Part shown: positions 54,266-63,093 of the stretch, one piece after another | Layout of the letters: the number at the start of each line of letters is the position of its first letter | Numbering within the stretch: position 1 is the stretch's first letter | NCBI RefSeq assembly: GCF_014836335.1 | Contig: NZ_JACSRA010000022.1 | Coordinates: 1 to 64,000, forward strand | Direction: 5' to 3' | DNA from: Clostridium cibarium | GTDB lineage: Bacteria > Bacillota > Clostridia > Clostridiales > Clostridiaceae | Length of the DNA stretch: 64,000 bases | Made by a program: the position numbers and the translations under genes | Notes under the pieces: model-generated | What the model saw: the letters and a program-made list of their open reading frames with translations, nothing else | Told to the model about the DNA's origin: nothing | Database searches by the model: none

Positions 54266-54461
54266 GTTTTGCTTTATATGATTTATAAACTATAAAAGGA
54301 ATAAATCCTAATAAAAATGATAATCTTTTATTTAAATACCAATTAACATCACCGTTATAGTTCCATTGCATAGGAATTTGATCAGGTAAAAAAGGAGTTG
54401 AAATAATTATTATAATTATTGGTATTACTAATATTAATATATCCTTTTTATTAAATTTCAT
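54252..54461 (-). CDS. Short DUF1648-like membrane protein
   Basis: 69 aa. A hydrophobic helix (ILILVIPIIIIIISTPFLP) is followed by DQIPMQWNYNGDVNWYLNKR, the signature loop of DUF1648 (also present in SdpI-type immunity proteins), then a second hydrophobic stretch. Full DUF1648/SdpI proteins are longer, so this may be a minimal member or a fragment. Stop codon lies within a strong hairpin. Confidence 0.6.
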   Translation of the reverse strand: MKFNKKDILILVIPIIIIIISTPFLPDQIPMQWNYNGDVNWYLNKRLSFLLGFIPFIVYKSYKAKRGYK

Positions 54462-54613
54462 ATCGTATCACCTAATTCTTTTAAGTTATTTTGATTAATG
54501 CTAACACAAATATATATAATAGACAAGTAGATTTGTAGTTTTAAAGTATTTGATGATATTGATAAAAGTTCTATATGGAATGTTACAGATACTTTATATT
54601 GATTTAGATAATT

Positions 54614-55243
54614 TTATATTTTAATTTTTCGTATAGAATATTCGAAGTTATCATCTTCAAATTTTAATATACCATATGAAGCTCTTGATTCATCACTAGG
54701 TAAACCAACACTACCTACATTCATTATTAGTTTTCCGTTTTTAGTTGCTATAAATGGTGAATGAGTATGGGCGCAAAGCAATATATCATGATTCAATCTA
54801 TTAAAGAGCTCAGAAATATCTTCCTGTGGTGTAAGTATCCCAATTCCTTCATTAATCTTACGATCTGACCCATGAACACATAGTATTTTAACACCTCTAA
54901 TTGTAGTTTCTTCTTTTTCTTTTAAAGTTTTAATAGTCTCAATTAATTCTTTTGATACCTTACTATTTACATCTAAAAATTTATTGTACATATTATTTTC
55001 AAGTTCATTTTTAGGTTTGAAATTTTCATTTATTTCATTAAACCAATTATCTGTATTACCTTTAATCCAAACAATTGGTTTAATCATTTTAATTCTCTCA
55101 AAACATTTCTGTGGCTCTGTCCCAGAAAAGATTATGTCTCCAAGGACAATAACTGAATCAATATCATTTTTATGCATATCCACTATAACTGTCATAAGTG
55201 CATCATAGTTCCCGTGGATATCAGCAATTACTCCTATCTTCAT
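54614..55243 (-). CDS. YfcE/MJ0936-type metallophosphoesterase
   Basis: 209 aa. GVIADIHGN, VLGDIIFSG, IKGNTDNW, LCVHGSDR and LLCAHTHSPF supply the metal-binding Asp, His and Asn residues of the calcineurin-like fold, so the enzyme should be active as a phosphodiesterase; the substrate is unknown. GGAGG stands 5 nt before the ATG at 55243, which is preferred to an in-frame TTG at 55255. Confidence 0.88.
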   Translation of the reverse strand: MKIGVIADIHGNYDALMTVIVDMHKNDIDSVIVLGDIIFSGTEPQKCFERIKMIKPIVWIKGNTDNWFNEINENFKPKNELENNMYNKFLDVNSKVSKELIETIKTLKEKEETTIRGVKILCVHGSDRKINEGIGILTPQEDISELFNRLNHDILLCAHTHSPFIATKNGKLIMNVGSVGLPSDESRASYGILKFEDDNFEYSIRKIKI

Positions 55244-55366
55244 AATAACCTCCAAGTGTAAAAATTAACAATATATTACAATATAATTATATCACCATTA
55301 TATAGAAGTTTATATATTAATCTTAAAATTATATTTAACTAGAAGAGGAAAATTTTTAAGAAGATT

Positions 55367-55408
55367 GTAACACCTGTTACGGAATAAATCAGAGTTATTA
55401 AGTATACT
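55367..55408 (+). promoter_or_regulatory. hcp promoter with GTAAC-N4-GTTAC box
   Basis: Palindrome GTAACACCTGTTAC (55367-55380, centre 55373.5). The -10 TATACT starts at 55403, exactly 29.5 bp from the centre, placing the box at about -41.5, a class II activator position for a Crp/Fnr-type protein. The motif resembles that ascribed to HcpR-like regulators. Confidence 0.75.
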
Positions 55409-55472
55409 TTATCTTGTAACGAGGAAAGAAATTAGAAAAATAATTTTTTTAGATAAAGTAGGAGGAAAAAAT

Positions 55473-57176
55473 ATGTCAATGTTTTGTTATCAATGTCAAG
55501 AAACTGCTGGTTGCAGTGGATGTACTGTAAGAGGAGTTTGTGGTAAAGATGAAAGCGTAGCTAAAGCTCAAGACTTATTAGTATATGTATCTAAGGGACT
55601 AGCTATGGTTAGTAATGAAGGTAGAAAGGTTGGAGTTATAGATAATAAAGTTGATAAGTATATAACAGAAAACTTATTTACTACAATTACTAATGCTAAC
55701 TTTGACAGAGATTCTATATTAGAAAGAGTAAAAGAAACTCTAAAGTTAAGAGAAGAATTAAAAAGCAAAGTTATAAAAGCTGGTGGAAAAGTTGGAGAAG
55801 TTAAGGTAACTGGTGGTTTCTTTAAGAAAGTATTTGGAATGAGTAATGAAGAAGTTATAGCTCCAGATGCTGTAACTTGGACAGCGGACAACACAATAGA
55901 GTTTGATAAAAAGGCTGAAACTGTAGGAGTATTAGCAACTAAAGATGAAGATGTAAGAAGCTTAAGAGAACTTATAACTTATGGATTAAAGGGATTATCT
56001 GCTTATATGAAGCATGCTATGAACTTAAAATATAATAATGAAGAAGTACATGGATTTATGGCAAAGGCACTAGCAGCTACTTTAGATGATACTTTATCAG
56101 TAGATGATTTAGTAGCATTAGCTTTAGAAGCTGGAAAATTTGGTGTAGATGGTATGGCTCTTTTAGATAAAGCTAATACAGAAACTTACGGAAATCCAGA
56201 AATAACCACAGTAGATATTGGAGTTAGAAAAAATCCAGGAATATTAATTTCAGGACATGATTTAAGAGACTTAGAAATGTTACTAGAGCAAACAGAAGGA
56301 ACAGGAGTAGATGTTTATACTCATGGAGAAATGCTTGCTGGACAATATTATCCTAAGTTTAAAAAATATGCTCACTTTGCAGGAAACTATGGTAATGCAT
56401 GGTGGAAACAAAAAGAAGAATTTGAAAGCTTTAATGGACCAATTTTAATGACTACAAACTGTGTTGTTATACCAAAGGATTCATATAAAGATAGATTATT
56501 TACAACAGGGGCAACTGGAATGCCAGGATGTGCTCATATAGATGCAGATAAAGATGGAATCAAGGACTTTACAGCAATTATAGAATTAGCTAAGAAATGT
56601 AAGGCTCCAAAGGAAATAGAAAATGGACAAATCGTTGGTGGATTTGCACATAACCAAGTTTTAGCGTTAGCAGACAAGGTTGTTGATGCTGTTAAATCTG
56701 GTGCAATAAAGAGATTCTTTGTTATGGCAGGTTGTGATGGAAGAGCAAAGGCTAGAAACTATTATACTGAATTCGCAGAAAAATTACCAAAGGATACAGT
56801 TATATTAACTGCTGGTTGTGCTAAGTACAAGTACAATAAGTTAAACTTAGGTGATATTGGTGGAATTCCAAGAGTATTAGATGCTGGTCAATGTAATGAT
56901 TCATACTCATTAGTTGTAATAGCTCTTAAATTACAAGAAGTATTTGGTTTAGATGATGTTAATAAATTACCTATATCATACAATATAGCTTGGTATGAAC
57001 AAAAAGCTGTAATAGTATTATTATCATTATTATACCTTGGTGTTAAGAATATTCACTTAGGACCAACACTTCCAGCATTCCTTTCACCAAATGTAGCTAA
57101 AGTACTAGTTGAAAACTTTGGTATTGGTGGAATTACAAATGTTGAAGATGACATGAAAATGTTCATGGAAGCATAG
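55473..57176 (+). CDS. hcp: Hydroxylamine reductase (hybrid-cluster protein)
   Basis: 567 aa. The N-terminal cysteine pattern C5-x2-C8-x8-C17-x5-C23 ([19 protein letters not shown]) binds the proximal Fe-S cluster. Later motifs for the hybrid cluster include [41 protein letters not shown] and [11 protein letters not shown]. It reduces hydroxylamine or NO and so protects against nitrosative stress. AGGAGG precedes the ATG; monocistronic with a Crp/Fnr-type box upstream and a terminator downstream. Confidence 0.96.
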   Translation: MSMFCYQCQETAGCSGCTVRGVCGKDESVAKAQDLLVYVSKGLAMVSNEGRKVGVIDNKVDKYITENLFTTITNANFDRDSILERVKETLKLREELKSKVIKAGGKVGEVKVTGGFFKKVFGMSNEEVIAPDAVTWTADNTIEFDKKAETVGVLATKDEDVRSLRELITYGLKGLSAYMKHAMNLKYNNEEVHGFMAKALAATLDDTLSVDDLVALALEAGKFGVDGMALLDKANTETYGNPEITTVDIGVRKNPGILISGHDLRDLEMLLEQTEGTGVDVYTHGEMLAGQYYPKFKKYAHFAGNYGNAWWKQKEEFESFNGPILMTTNCVVIPKDSYKDRLFTTGATGMPGCAHIDADKDGIKDFTAIIELAKKCKAPKEIENGQIVGGFAHNQVLALADKVVDAVKSGAIKRFFVMAGCDGRAKARNYYTEFAEKLPKDTVILTAGCAKYKYNKLNLGDIGGIPRVLDAGQCNDSYSLVVIALKLQEVFGLDDVNKLPISYNIAWYEQKAVIVLLSLLYLGVKNIHLGPTLPAFLSPNVAKVLVENFGIGGITNVEDDMKMFMEA

Positions 57177-57238
57177 AAGTTAATTACTAGATAATCATAA
57201 TAAATTAGCCCTATCCAATATATATATTTAAAATAGAG

Positions 57239-57275
57239 AATCCTAGCTGTATTATTATAGCTAGGATTTATTTTT
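57239..57275 (+). terminator. Terminator of hcp
   Basis: AATCCTAGCT (57239-57248) pairs with AGCTAGGATT (57259-57268), followed by TATTTTT. Confidence 0.8.
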
Positions 57276-57286
57276 GTATTTTGAAT

Positions 57287-57307
57287 ACCACCTGCTACGC
57301 GGGTGGT
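57287..57307. repeat. Isolated GC-rich hairpin
   Basis: ACCACCTGC and GCGGGTGGT pair around TAC (one T-G pair). Fourteen of 21 bases are G or C in otherwise AT-rich DNA. Hairpins like this occur as scattered repeats or as ends of IS200/IS605-type elements; no transposase is near. Confidence 0.5.
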
Positions 57308-57419
57308 TCTAAAAATTTAGAATTAAAAACCAGTTCAGTGGAGATAATATTATGAGAATAAAGAACTTAGGATTTTTAATTTATTTTAAGCTTAGAATTT
57401 CATAAAAGGAGTGAGTTCC

Positions 57420-57761
57420 ATGAAAATAGAGAAAATAACAGAAAAAATGGAGTATAGCGAAGAAAAGTTTACAAAGAAGATACTTTACAATGAGGACAAA
57501 GTGCTTTGCTTCATTTTGAATTTTAAACCAGATCAAGGAGTTCCATCTCATAATCATGAAGAAAGTGATCTTATTGTTCATATCCTTGTAGGCCAAGGAG
57601 AAATGGTTGTTGAGGGGAAAACTTATAAGGTTCTTCAAGGAGATGTTATACATTGCAAGGGCAAAGAAATGTTTAGTATAAAAAATACGGGGTATAGTGA
57701 CATGTCATGTCTAGTAATGCTTTCACCAAATCCATCCGCATTATATTCAAAGGAAGTATAA
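57420..57761 (+). CDS. Cupin-domain protein
   Basis: 113 aa single cupin. Motif 1 PSHNHEESDLIVHILVGQGEMVVEG supplies two His and a Glu for a metal, motif 2 is GDVIHCKGKEMFSIKN. Function unknown; members near redox genes often sense or process small molecules. AAAAGGAG precedes the ATG at 57420; an in-frame GTG at 57411 overlaps that site. Ends at a bidirectional terminator shared with fprA. Confidence 0.82.
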   Translation: MKIEKITEKMEYSEEKFTKKILYNEDKVLCFILNFKPDQGVPSHNHEESDLIVHILVGQGEMVVEGKTYKVLQGDVIHCKGKEMFSIKNTGYSDMSCLVMLSPNPSALYSKEV

Positions 57762-57780
57762 GAGATTAATTCAAATTTAA

Positions 57781-57825
57781 AAGCACCTTAGAAGATAGTA
57801 TAAACTAAATCTGAGGTGCTTAATA
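57781..57825. terminator. Bidirectional terminator between cupin gene and fprA
   Basis: AAGCACCTTAGA (57781-57792) and TCTGAGGTGCTT (57810-57821) form the stem with one T-G/mismatch; A- and T-rich flanks. Confidence 0.7.
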
Positions 57826-57839
57826 TAAAAATTTATATT

Positions 57840-59069
57840 TTAAATAGAGCTAAGCAATAAATCAGTAGCATATGTTATAGACTTTTCAATACTTTTAATG
57901 CGATTATCATCTGGTTCAAATCTAACCTTTATAGGAAATTCAATATCAGTCATACCAGTACCTTTAACGCAGTTAGAAGTGGTTAACACATTCATATTAG
58001 TTTCATTTAGATAATCTTGTATCACTTCTATAGCTTCACCACTCCAACCGTAGGAACCAAAAGCTGCACCTATCTTTGAAGATAGATTTAATGATTTTAG
58101 ATTTTTCAAAATATCTTCCATATTTCCAATCATATCTCCATATTTGGTGGAGCTGCCAAAGAATATTGCATCTGATTCTGAAATACGATTTAATATATCT
58201 TCTTTTGGAGTCCTGTTTACATCAATAATTTCTGAAATTATGTTTTGTTCATTAAATTTTTCATTTATAATAGTTGCCATCTTTTTAGTTCTTCCACTCA
58301 TAGTAGAGTATAATATCAAGGCTTTTTTATTAGCTGTAGAATTTTTACTCATATTATCATAAATATCAATAAACTTCTGAACATTATCTCTAAGGATAAA
58401 TCCATGAGATGGAGCTATCATTTCTATATCTAGATCTTTAATTTTATCAATCATATTTTGAACATATCTTCTATGAGGATGCATTATTAATTTGTAATAA
58501 CCAACAAAGTCATCTGTTATATCTTCTTTTGATAAATCATTAAAATATTCATAATTAGCAATATGAGTACTAAAAATATCGCAAGGGAATAAAATTTTAT
58601 CATCTTCACAATAAGTAATCATAGTTTCTTCAGTATGAAGATATGGTGTTTCAATAAATTTTAGTGTTTTACCACCTATATCTAATGAATCTCCATTTCT
58701 AACTACTAAAAATTCTCTATCATGAAGCTTGTACATTTCCTTTAGTTCATCTACAGCTACTTTTGTACATACAATAGTAGCATTTTTAGCTTTCATAGCT
58801 AAAGCTCTAAGAGCACCAGAATGGTCAGGTTCAGTGTGATTAATTACAATATATTGAATCATGTCAAGATCTATAATGTTTTTTAAGTTTTCAACATATT
58901 CTTTCCCAAAACTTATATCTACTGTATCAATTACTGTTGGTTTTTCAGTCATTAATAAGTAACTATTATATGTAGTCCCCTTAGTTAAAGTTAATCTGTG
59001 GAAAGGCACATCTCTATCATCTACTTTACCTATCCAATAAGTATTTTTATTTAGCATAATATTATTCAT
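57840..59069 (-). CDS. fprA: Flavodiiron protein (FprA/ROO type; O2 and/or NO reductase)
   Basis: 409 aa. An N-terminal metallo-lactamase fold holds the di-iron ligands His78, Glu80, Asp82, His83 (NHTEPDHSG), His145, Asp164 and His222 (APSHGF), all present. A C-terminal flavodoxin domain follows (LILYSTMSGRTKKMA, FFGSSTKYGDM, GAAFGSYGWSGEA). Reduces O2 to water and NO to N2O in anaerobes. AGGAGG lies 8 nt before the ATG. Divergent from the reductase gene with back-to-back FNR-type boxes between them. Confidence 0.95.
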   Translation of the reverse strand: MNNIMLNKNTYWIGKVDDRDVPFHRLTLTKGTTYNSYLLMTEKPTVIDTVDISFGKEYVENLKNIIDLDMIQYIVINHTEPDHSGALRALAMKAKNATIVCTKVAVDELKEMYKLHDREFLVVRNGDSLDIGGKTLKFIETPYLHTEETMITYCEDDKILFPCDIFSTHIANYEYFNDLSKEDITDDFVGYYKLIMHPHRRYVQNMIDKIKDLDIEMIAPSHGFILRDNVQKFIDIYDNMSKNSTANKKALILYSTMSGRTKKMATIINEKFNEQNIISEIIDVNRTPKEDILNRISESDAIFFGSSTKYGDMIGNMEDILKNLKSLNLSSKIGAAFGSYGWSGEAIEVIQDYLNETNMNVLTTSNCVKGTGMTDIEFPIKVRFEPDDNRIKSIEKSITYATDLLLSSI

Positions 59070-59122
59070 TATTTTTTCCTCCTGAATTTATTAATTTTTG
59101 CATTTTGTTTTGCCATGGCTTA

Positions 59123-59216
59123 ATTCTATGCTTATTTAATTTATAAAAATATGACTGAAATCAAATTTTAAAATTTGATTTAAATCATATTACGATCAAT
59201 TTTATAAAGATATAAT
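59123..59216. promoter_or_regulatory. Divergent promoter pair with two back-to-back FNR-type boxes
   Basis: Rightward box TTGATTTAAATCAT (59175-59188, centre 59181.5) with TATAAT at 59211-59216. Leftward box, read on the minus strand, TTGATTTCAGTCAT (59164-59151, centre 59157.5) with TAGAAT (59128-59123). Both centres are exactly 29.5 bp from the first -10 base, about -41.5. The two boxes are joined by a perfect 16-bp A/T palindrome (59162-59177). They should co-activate fprA and the reductase-gapN genes. Confidence 0.78.
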
Positions 59217-59267
59217 AGTGCCAAGGTTTTAGTAAAACCAATTTAAAAGAAACGAGAGGAGCTTAAG

Positions 59268-60044
59268 ATGATAGAAAATAAGTTGCTAGATTTAGAAAAT
59301 ACATGGAAAGGGTTTAAAGACTGTATAGTATATAAAATAATAAAAGAAGATGAGAGAGTTACATCATTATATATAAAATCTTTAGATGGAGGTAAGCTTC
59401 CAGGTTTTACAGCTGGTCAATTTATTGCTGTTAGAATGAAAAATCAAGATAATACATACACTAAACCAAGGCAATATACACTATCTTTAAATTCAAATGA
59501 AGAGTTTTATAGAATAAGTGTAAAAAGTGAGGAAAATGGATTCTTAAGTAAGAAGCTATGCAATGAGATTCAAATAGGAGATAAGATTCAAATAACAGTG
59601 CCTATTGGAAATTTTGTATTAAAAAACGGTGATGAACCACTAGTATTAATAGGGGGAGGGATAGGAGTGACGCCGATGCTTGCCATGGCTTATGATGCAG
59701 TAAAGAGCGGAAGAAAGATATACTTAATTTATAGTATCCCAAATTCAAAGAACCATAGCTTTAAGGAAGAAATAAATGACCTTAGTAAGAATAATAAAAA
59801 CTTAATAACCACAGTATTTTATACACGACCTGAAGAAAATGATGTGTTATTAAAAGATTTTGATATAAGTGGAAGAATTTCATTAGAATGGATGCAAGAA
59901 ACTCTACCAAAGAATGGTGAATTTTATTTTTGTGGACCATTAGAATTTATGAAAGCTATTTATAAGAATTTAGTAAAGATAGGTATTGGAAAAGAAAATA
60001 TAAACTATGAGATGTTTAAATCCGGAGAAGATATAACAAAATAG
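59268..60044 (+). CDS. Flavohaemoglobin-like FAD/NAD(P)H oxidoreductase
   Basis: 258 aa ferredoxin-NADP reductase fold: FAD site (KPRQYTLSLNS, FLSKKLCNEIQIGDK), NAD(P) loop VLIGGGIGVTPMLAMAY and the C-terminal YFCGPLEFMKAIYK. It corresponds to the reductase half of flavohaemoglobin (Hmp) without the globin. As it faces fprA and shares FNR-type boxes, the best guess is that it passes electrons to the flavodiiron protein or Hcp. GAGGAG precedes the ATG; gapN follows after 32 bp. Confidence 0.87.
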   Translation: MIENKLLDLENTWKGFKDCIVYKIIKEDERVTSLYIKSLDGGKLPGFTAGQFIAVRMKNQDNTYTKPRQYTLSLNSNEEFYRISVKSEENGFLSKKLCNEIQIGDKIQITVPIGNFVLKNGDEPLVLIGGGIGVTPMLAMAYDAVKSGRKIYLIYSIPNSKNHSFKEEINDLSKNNKNLITTVFYTRPEENDVLLKDFDISGRISLEWMQETLPKNGEFYFCGPLEFMKAIYKNLVKIGIGKENINYEMFKSGEDITK

Positions 60045-60076
60045 TAAAACTTTAATAAGTAGGAGGAATAACAAAT

Positions 60077-61543
60077 ATGTTAAATAATATTAGAGATGAA
60101 AAAGGTAATTTTAAGAATTTGATAAATGGAGAATGGGTACAATCAATAGGGGGGAACTTTATCCATATAAAATCCCCACTTGACGATTCATTTCTTGGAA
60201 GTGTTCCAGCTATGACAAAAGAAGAGGTTGATGTAGCTGTAAAAACTGCTAAGGAAGCTCAAAAAAGATGGAGAGACACTGCTATTTATGAGAGAGCTGA
60301 AATTCTTTATAGAGCTGCAGATATTATACTTGAAAATGAAGCTGAGTTATCATATCTTATGATGATGGAAATTGCTAAGGATAGAAAAAGCTGTAGATCA
60401 GAGGTTTCAAGGACATCAGATTTTATTAGATTTACAGCAGATACAGCTAAAAATTTATCTGGAGAAAGCATTCCAGGGGGAAGTTTTCCAGGTTTTAAAA
60501 ATAATAAAGTATCAATTGTAAAAAGAGAACCATTAGGAGTGGTACTTGCAATATCTCCTTTTAACTATCCTGTTAATTTAGCAGCATCCAAAATAGCACC
60601 AGCACTTATGGCAGGTAATTCGGTTGTATTTAAACCAGCTACTCAAGGAAGCTTATGTGGATTATATTTAGCAAAGATATTTGAGGCAGCAGGAACTCCA
60701 GCTGGTATATTAAACACAGTTACAGGAAAAGGTAGCGAAATAGGAGATTATATAACAACTCATAAAGGAATAGATTTTATTAACTTTACTGGAAGCACAG
60801 AAATAGGAAAAAGAATTTCTGAAATAACTTCTATGGTTCCGCTTTTGATGGAGTTAGGAGGAAAAGATGCAGCGATAGTTTTAAAGGATGCTGATTTAGA
60901 CTTAGCAGCAAGTAATATAGTAGCAGGTGGATACTCATACTCAGGGCAAAGATGTACAGCTGTAAAAAGAATTTTAGTTGTAAATGAGGTTGCTGATAAG
61001 CTTATAGAAAAAATAAAAGAAAAGATGAAAAAACTAACTGTAGGAAATCCATTAGAAAAAGATGTTGATGTCGTTCCATTAATAAATTCAAAAGCAGCAG
61101 ATTTTGTTTGGCAATTAATAGAGGAAGCTGAGGAAAAGGGAGCTAAACTAATTGTAGGTGGAAAAAGAGAAGGCAATTTAATTTATCCAACACTTTTTGA
61201 TAGAGTGACTACTGAAATGAGACTTGCATGGGAAGAGCCATTTGGACCAGTACTTCCGATAATAAGAGTAAATGATGTAGATGAAGCTATTGAAATAGCA
61301 AATAAATCGGAATATGGACTTCAAGGAGCTGTATTTACAGAAAATATAAACGATGCTTTTTATATAGCTGATAAGCTAGAAGTTGGAACAGTTCAAGTAA
61401 ATAATAAAACAGAGAGAGGTCCAGACCATTTTCCATTCCTTGGAGTAAAATCTTCTGGTATGGGAACACAAGGTGTTAGATATTCTATAGAAGCAATGAC
61501 AAGGCATAAAGCAACTGTAATAAATTTATCTAGCAATAAATAA
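60077..61543 (+). CDS. gapN: NADP-dependent glyceraldehyde-3-phosphate dehydrogenase, non-phosphorylating
   Basis: 488 aa aldehyde-dehydrogenase fold. ISPFNYPVNLAASKIAPALMAGN, INFTGSTEIGKRI, catalytic Glu in LLMELGGKDAA and catalytic Cys in YSGQRCTAVKR; ERGPDHFPFLGVKSSGMGTQ is typical of GapN. Oxidises G3P directly to 3-phosphoglycerate and makes NADPH, which could feed the neighbouring reductase. AGGAGG site; same transcript as the reductase is likely. Confidence 0.92.
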   Translation: MLNNIRDEKGNFKNLINGEWVQSIGGNFIHIKSPLDDSFLGSVPAMTKEEVDVAVKTAKEAQKRWRDTAIYERAEILYRAADIILENEAELSYLMMMEIAKDRKSCRSEVSRTSDFIRFTADTAKNLSGESIPGGSFPGFKNNKVSIVKREPLGVVLAISPFNYPVNLAASKIAPALMAGNSVVFKPATQGSLCGLYLAKIFEAAGTPAGILNTVTGKGSEIGDYITTHKGIDFINFTGSTEIGKRISEITSMVPLLMELGGKDAAIVLKDADLDLAASNIVAGGYSYSGQRCTAVKRILVVNEVADKLIEKIKEKMKKLTVGNPLEKDVDVVPLINSKAADFVWQLIEEAEEKGAKLIVGGKREGNLIYPTLFDRVTTEMRLAWEEPFGPVLPIIRVNDVDEAIEIANKSEYGLQGAVFTENINDAFYIADKLEVGTVQVNNKTERGPDHFPFLGVKSSGMGTQGVRYSIEAMTRHKATVINLSSNK

Positions 61544-61557
61544 ATTTTAAATATATG

Positions 61558-61596
61558 CTCAAAGGATAATTAATTTTGTCTTTTGAGTGTTTTTTA
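61558..61596 (+). terminator. Terminator after gapN
   Basis: CTCAAA (61558-61563) pairs with TTTGAG (61582-61587), followed by TGTTTTTTA. Confidence 0.7.
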
Positions 61597-61716
61597 TTAT
61601 AATATAATTAATAAAATTGTTTCTTGAAATATATTAGCAAATTAATAATTGATATGCTATAAAAATTGAAGAATATAAATATTTATTATATATGCATAGT
61701 TTAAGGAGATGAGATT

Positions 61717-62430
61717 GTGAATAAGGAATGTGGAAATTGTTGCAATAATTGTAGGGGAGAACTTTGTGCAAGTAAGGTACCTATATTTGAAAACTTAGAT
61801 GGTGAAGAATTAGTAGAAATAGTTAAAACAATTAATCATAAAGAATATGCCAAAGGTGATGTAATATTTAGTGAAGGTGATGTAGCAAGTACACTTTATT
61901 TTATTAATGAAGGTAAAATAAAAATATATAAATATACTAAAGACGGGAAGGAACAAATATTATACATACTTTCGGAAGGAGACTTTTTTGGAGAATTAGA
62001 TCTTATAAAACCTTCTAAATATGGATTTAATTCAAAAGCAATAGTGGATACTAAAATATGTACTCTTAGTAAGGATGAAATGAAAGATCTAATGGTGAGA
62101 AATCCTGAAATAAGCATTAAAGTATTAGAAACTGTAGGAGAAAGATTATCTAATGTGGAGAATCTTGCACAAAATTTAGCTACAAATGATGTAGATTCTA
62201 GAATGGCATATTTATTGATAGATTTGTTAGAAAAGTACGGGGAAATTACTGATAAAAATGTATCTATAATGTTACCTCTATCAAGAGAAGATATGGCAAA
62301 TTATATAGGTGTAACTAGAGAAACTATAAGCAGAAAGTTAAAGAAATTTGAAGACGAAGAGCTTATTAAAATTGAGGGACCAAAAAATATCATAATTTTA
62401 GATGAAGAAGGAATAAAAGATTATATTTAA
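61717..62430 (+). CDS. Crp/Fnr-family regulator with N-terminal cysteine cluster
   Basis: 237 aa. The first 17 residues contain Cys5, 8, 9, 12 and 17, fitting an FNR-like 4Fe-4S sensor. A cyclic-nucleotide-type barrel follows (KGDVIFSEGDVASTLYFINEG, EGDFFGELDLI), then a long helix and a C-terminal HTH. The recognition helix VTRETISRKL has the E-x-x-S-R of E. coli FNR, which reads TTGAT half sites; such boxes stand before fprA, the reductase and flavodoxin genes. GTG start at 61717 with AAGGAG 8 nt upstream. No box of either type precedes its own gene. Confidence 0.88.
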   Translation: MNKECGNCCNNCRGELCASKVPIFENLDGEELVEIVKTINHKEYAKGDVIFSEGDVASTLYFINEGKIKIYKYTKDGKEQILYILSEGDFFGELDLIKPSKYGFNSKAIVDTKICTLSKDEMKDLMVRNPEISIKVLETVGERLSNVENLAQNLATNDVDSRMAYLLIDLLEKYGEITDKNVSIMLPLSREDMANYIGVTRETISRKLKKFEDEELIKIEGPKNIIILDEEGIKDYI

Positions 62431-62432
62431 TA

Positions 62433-62468
62433 AAAATCCATTGTTATTTAGATGACAATGGATTTTTT
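62433..62468 (+). terminator. Terminator after the Crp/Fnr gene
   Basis: AATCCATTGT pairs with ACAATGGATT, followed by TTTTAT. Confidence 0.8.
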
Positions 62469-62489
62469 ATATTAGAAATTAATTGAGAT

Positions 62490-62531
62490 TTGATTTCAAT
62501 CACATAATGTTTTCCAAATAATAATTATAAT
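62490..62531 (+). promoter_or_regulatory. Flavodoxin promoter with FNR-type box
   Basis: TTGATTTCAATCAC (62490-62503, centre 62496.5) and TATAAT at 62526-62531: spacing 29.5 bp, the same as at the divergent promoter, so a class II activation geometry. Confidence 0.75.
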
Positions 62532-62589
62532 AAAGTCAGAAGTTAGAAAAAACATTCAATTAATTAAGATATATTAGGAGGAAAACATT

Positions 62590-63006
62590 ATGAAAATAAT
62601 TTATTGGAGTCAAACAGGAAATACAGAGAAAATGGCTAGTTTAATAAAGGAAGGAATTGAATCAGAAGGAAAAAAAGCTGAATTAGTTCAAGTATCAGAA
62701 GTATCTCTAGAGGATGTTAAAAATGAAGAAATACTTATTTTAGGATGTCCATCTTCTGGAGCAGAAGAATTAGAAGAAATAGATATGGAACCTTTTGTTC
62801 AATCCTTAGAAGGGAATATAAATGGTAAGAAAGTAGCTCTATTTGGATCATGGGGATGGGGAAATGGTGAATGGATGCTTGAATGGGAAAGTAGAATGAA
62901 ATCTTATGGAGCAGAGCTTATAAGTGAAGGATTAACAGTGCAGGAATATCCAGAAGGTGAAGATGAAGAAAAATGTATAGATTTTGGAAAAAGAATAGCA
63001 AAATAA
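62590..63006 (+). CDS. Flavodoxin
   Basis: 138 aa. FMN loop IIYWSQTGNTEKMA, then LILGCPSSGAEEL and LFGSWGWGNGEWM around the isoalloxazine. A small acidic electron carrier that replaces ferredoxin under iron or oxidative stress. AGGAGG before the ATG; single gene controlled by the FNR-type box and closed by a large palindrome that is also the operator of the next gene. Confidence 0.94.
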   Translation: MKIIYWSQTGNTEKMASLIKEGIESEGKKAELVQVSEVSLEDVKNEEILILGCPSSGAEELEEIDMEPFVQSLEGNINGKKVALFGSWGWGNGEWMLEWESRMKSYGAELISEGLTVQEYPEGEDEEKCIDFGKRIAK

Positions 63007-63012
63007 TTTAAT

Positions 63013-63064
63013 ACAAAGGTATGTAACATGTGTTACGTACCTTTGTTGTATATTTTGATAAGAT
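63013..63064 (+). promoter_or_regulatory. Large palindrome: flavodoxin terminator plus GTAAC-N4-GTTAC operator
   Basis: A nearly perfect 34-bp palindrome (63013-63046) has GTAACATGTGTTAC (63023-63036, centre 63029.5) at its heart. TAAGAT (63059-63064) begins 29.5 bp from the centre, the same spacing as at hcp. As RNA the palindrome would also form a stable stem after the flavodoxin gene. Confidence 0.68.
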
Positions 63065-63093
63065 AAACCTAAGGATATGAAAGGGGAATTTTT

